Position numbers and translations under genes: made by a program
NCBI RefSeq assembly: GCF_043641665.1
Contig: NC_092192.1
Span: forward strand, 2,701,658 to 2,765,657
DNA: 64,000 bases
Source: Enoplosus armatus
Lineage: Eukaryota > Chordata > Actinopteri > Centrarchiformes > Enoplosidae
Direction: 5' to 3'
Shown here: one piece after another, positions 62,343-64,000 of the stretch
Numbering within the stretch: position 1 is the stretch's first letter
Layout: every line of letters begins with the position of its first letter
The notes under the pieces: model-generated
What the model saw: the letters and a program-made list of their open reading frames with translations, nothing else
What the model was told of the DNA's origin: nothing
Databases searched by the model: none

Positions 62343-62415
62343 AAAGTGTCATGAGATGACTTTTGTTGTGATTTGGCGCTACATAAATAAAATTGAATTG
62401 AACTGAATTGAATTA
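62343..62415 (+). repeat. (ATTGA)-tailed retroelement fragment
   Basis: AAGTGTCATGAGATGACTTT, then GGCGCTACATAAATAAAATT and ATTGA repeats. Nearly identical to 10036-10095. Confidence 0.65.
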
Positions 62416-62419
62416 CTGT

Positions 62420-63730
62420 CACAAGCCTTCACTACTCTGTTGATCCACTGACTGTATTTGACTGCCATCTAGTAGTGAAGGCTGTGTACTACCTTACATC
62501 GCCTCAACTTTTTATTTTTCCTGTTTATGATGCAAAGTGACCCATTGAACCTAGATTTTCCCATTATTTTGACCTTTTAGAAACTTTAAAGGTAAAAAAA
62601 AAAAAACAATTGACGACAGTATCACAATCTTTATTGTGATAACATTTGAATTTAGCTTTACTGAACTCAGTGAACGCAGTGAAATATTCAGGCTCAACAA
62701 TGACATGCATTTCATGCCTTAAATATTGTGGGTGTTTTGTGCAGCATACATACATATACATGATTTATACTTGTACACTTAAAATGTGTCCTGACATATT
62801 TGGTATTTTTGGAAATGTTTGCGTTTCTACTAGGTTTTAAATTTCTATCAGGGTTTTTAAATAAACACACAAACCATACTGATCCAAAAGAATTCTAAAT
62901 GTAGAAACATGAACAAAATATTTGTTAATACTCCATAAGTTGGTGTGGTATGGGGACTCTCAACAGCTTCTGTCAGCTTTGGGGTTATCCATCAAAGACT
63001 GAGGATGCATTTCATTAGTCGTTCAACATCTCTGAATTCCCCTCGGTGTAATCACCGCTGCTATCATAAGTGTTGTTCCATTTGTCTGAAAAACTGAAGT
63101 GAACTTGGTGAGATCAACCCTTGGAGGGCTGAGGGAGCGATGGTCACTCCAGAGATGTTTTTCACCCACAATGCATTGCAGTCACGCATTTGGTGCAAGA
63201 AAATGCATCCATGGTTAGGTGGCAGTACGTAAAACTTATTAACCAGGGACAATGCACATTAATCAGCATTTAAGTTTACACAGTTTACATAGCCAGCTAG
63301 CTAACCAAACCACAACCACATTTTTTATTTAAATTATGTTGCATTGCAAGGCTGTGTGTTGTCAATTTTTTTTTTGTAAGACCTTCGTCTACTAGCTAAC
63401 TTAGCTAACAACAGACCGAGTTAGAACCCGTCACTGCTGAGACAACACAACTTACTACAACAGTTTGCTCACAAACGACTGAGACATGTTAATTTACTTA
63501 CGTTTAAGTTTGACTTTTTGTTAGATGACAGAGCCGTGATAAAATGCTGTAGAAAGAAAACAAACCTTGCACTGTATTATGTATGTTGTTCCCACTGATG
63601 CTGCACTGTCTGTCACTCTGTCAGGGGAAACAGCGCCACCACAATCTTTCTTGTGGCCAAAGTAGAAATTACATCCACAGTGATAAAAACGACCGTAGAG
63701 ATTTGATCAGACATCGTTATACATGCTGCA
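62420..63730. other. Intergenic, no gene seen
   Basis: A/T-rich spacer between tRNA-Val genes; nothing recognised. Confidence 0.45.
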
Positions 63731-63737
63731 TATCACC

Positions 63738-63810
63738 GTTTCCGTAGTGTAGTGGTTATCACGTTCGCCTCACACGCGAAAGGTCCCCGGTTCGAAACCG
63801 GGCGGAAACA
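63738..63810 (+). tRNA. tRNA-Val (CAC), copy 2
   Basis: Identical over its 73 bases to the copy at 61072, with the same downstream flank in shortened form. T-rich terminator TTCTTTATTCTTATTCTTTT follows. Confidence 0.97.
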
Positions 63811-64000
63811 TTCTTTATTCTTATTCTTTTTATTAGACTATGACTTCCAGGTTCATGTATTTAATTTGCGATTGTTACAAACCCCAAAAAAATGTGTTCC
63901 CATTTTCTCTTGTGCATTGATTTTTTCACAAGGGTCCATCAACACCAACGCCACCCAAAAATCAAGCTATTTAAATCAACATGGCGGGGCTTTTAGATAA
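63811..64000 (+). repeat. Duplicated tRNA-Val 3' flank, copy 2
   Basis: Matches 61200-61370 with a few substitutions and continues beyond the window edge. Confidence 0.85.

Overview
The window is nuclear DNA from a vertebrate, almost certainly a teleost fish (probably percomorph). The evidence is intron-containing genes with GT-AG splicing, a replication-dependent histone cluster, nuclear tRNA genes with internal A and B boxes, long CA/GT microsatellites, and typical fish mobile elements: L2/Rex-like and Tx1/L1-like LINEs, piggyBac, Tc1 and hAT-like repeats. No bacterial, plasmid, phage or CRISPR feature was seen.

From 1 to about 26 kb lies a replication-dependent histone cluster embedded in transposon debris. 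It has ten intact intronless genes: three H2B, two H1, two H4, two H2A and one H3.2. In order they are H2B(-), H1(-), H2B(-), H4(-), H3(-), H2A(+), H1(+), H2A(-), H2B(-), H4(-). Each is followed by the GGCTCTTTTAAGAGCC stem-loop that directs poly(A)-independent 3' processing; the first H2B copy carries one base change giving a G-U pair. H3 and H2A(+) share a divergent promoter. The two H1 genes encode divergent proteins but share a 17-base promoter element and an H1 AC box. A tRNA-Asp gene sits inside the cluster.

From 26 to 33 kb is gene-poor DNA with interspersed repeats, a perfect 21-bp-arm hairpin and a possible orphan signal-peptide exon. From 33.38 to 38.97 kb (minus) lies st6gal1, encoding beta-galactoside alpha-2,6-sialyltransferase in seven coding exons (490 aa). 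From 39 to 52 kb there is a CpG-rich promoter candidate at 48.0-48.2 kb plus tRNA-Glu(CTC) and tRNA-Trp(CCA). From 51.99 to 58.90 kb (minus) lies ncf1, encoding p47phox of the phagocyte NADPH oxidase in eleven coding exons (417 aa), with a LINE fragment in intron 3 and a GC-AG intron 7. From 61 to 64 kb are three tRNA-Val genes (CAC, AAC, CAC) in duplicated flanking DNA.

The histone genes supply all nucleosome components in S phase. The two intron-containing genes act in protein sialylation and the phagocyte respiratory burst and have no direct functional link to the histones. I did not find an undescribed molecular system. The best leads are the shared H1 promoter element, the perfect hairpin at 30.77 kb, the orphan signal-peptide exon, the piggyBac subterminal palindromes, the nested transposons and the tRNA-Val duplication. 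Exon boundaries were derived by hand from reading frame, splice sites and family knowledge; no alignment or database search was run.
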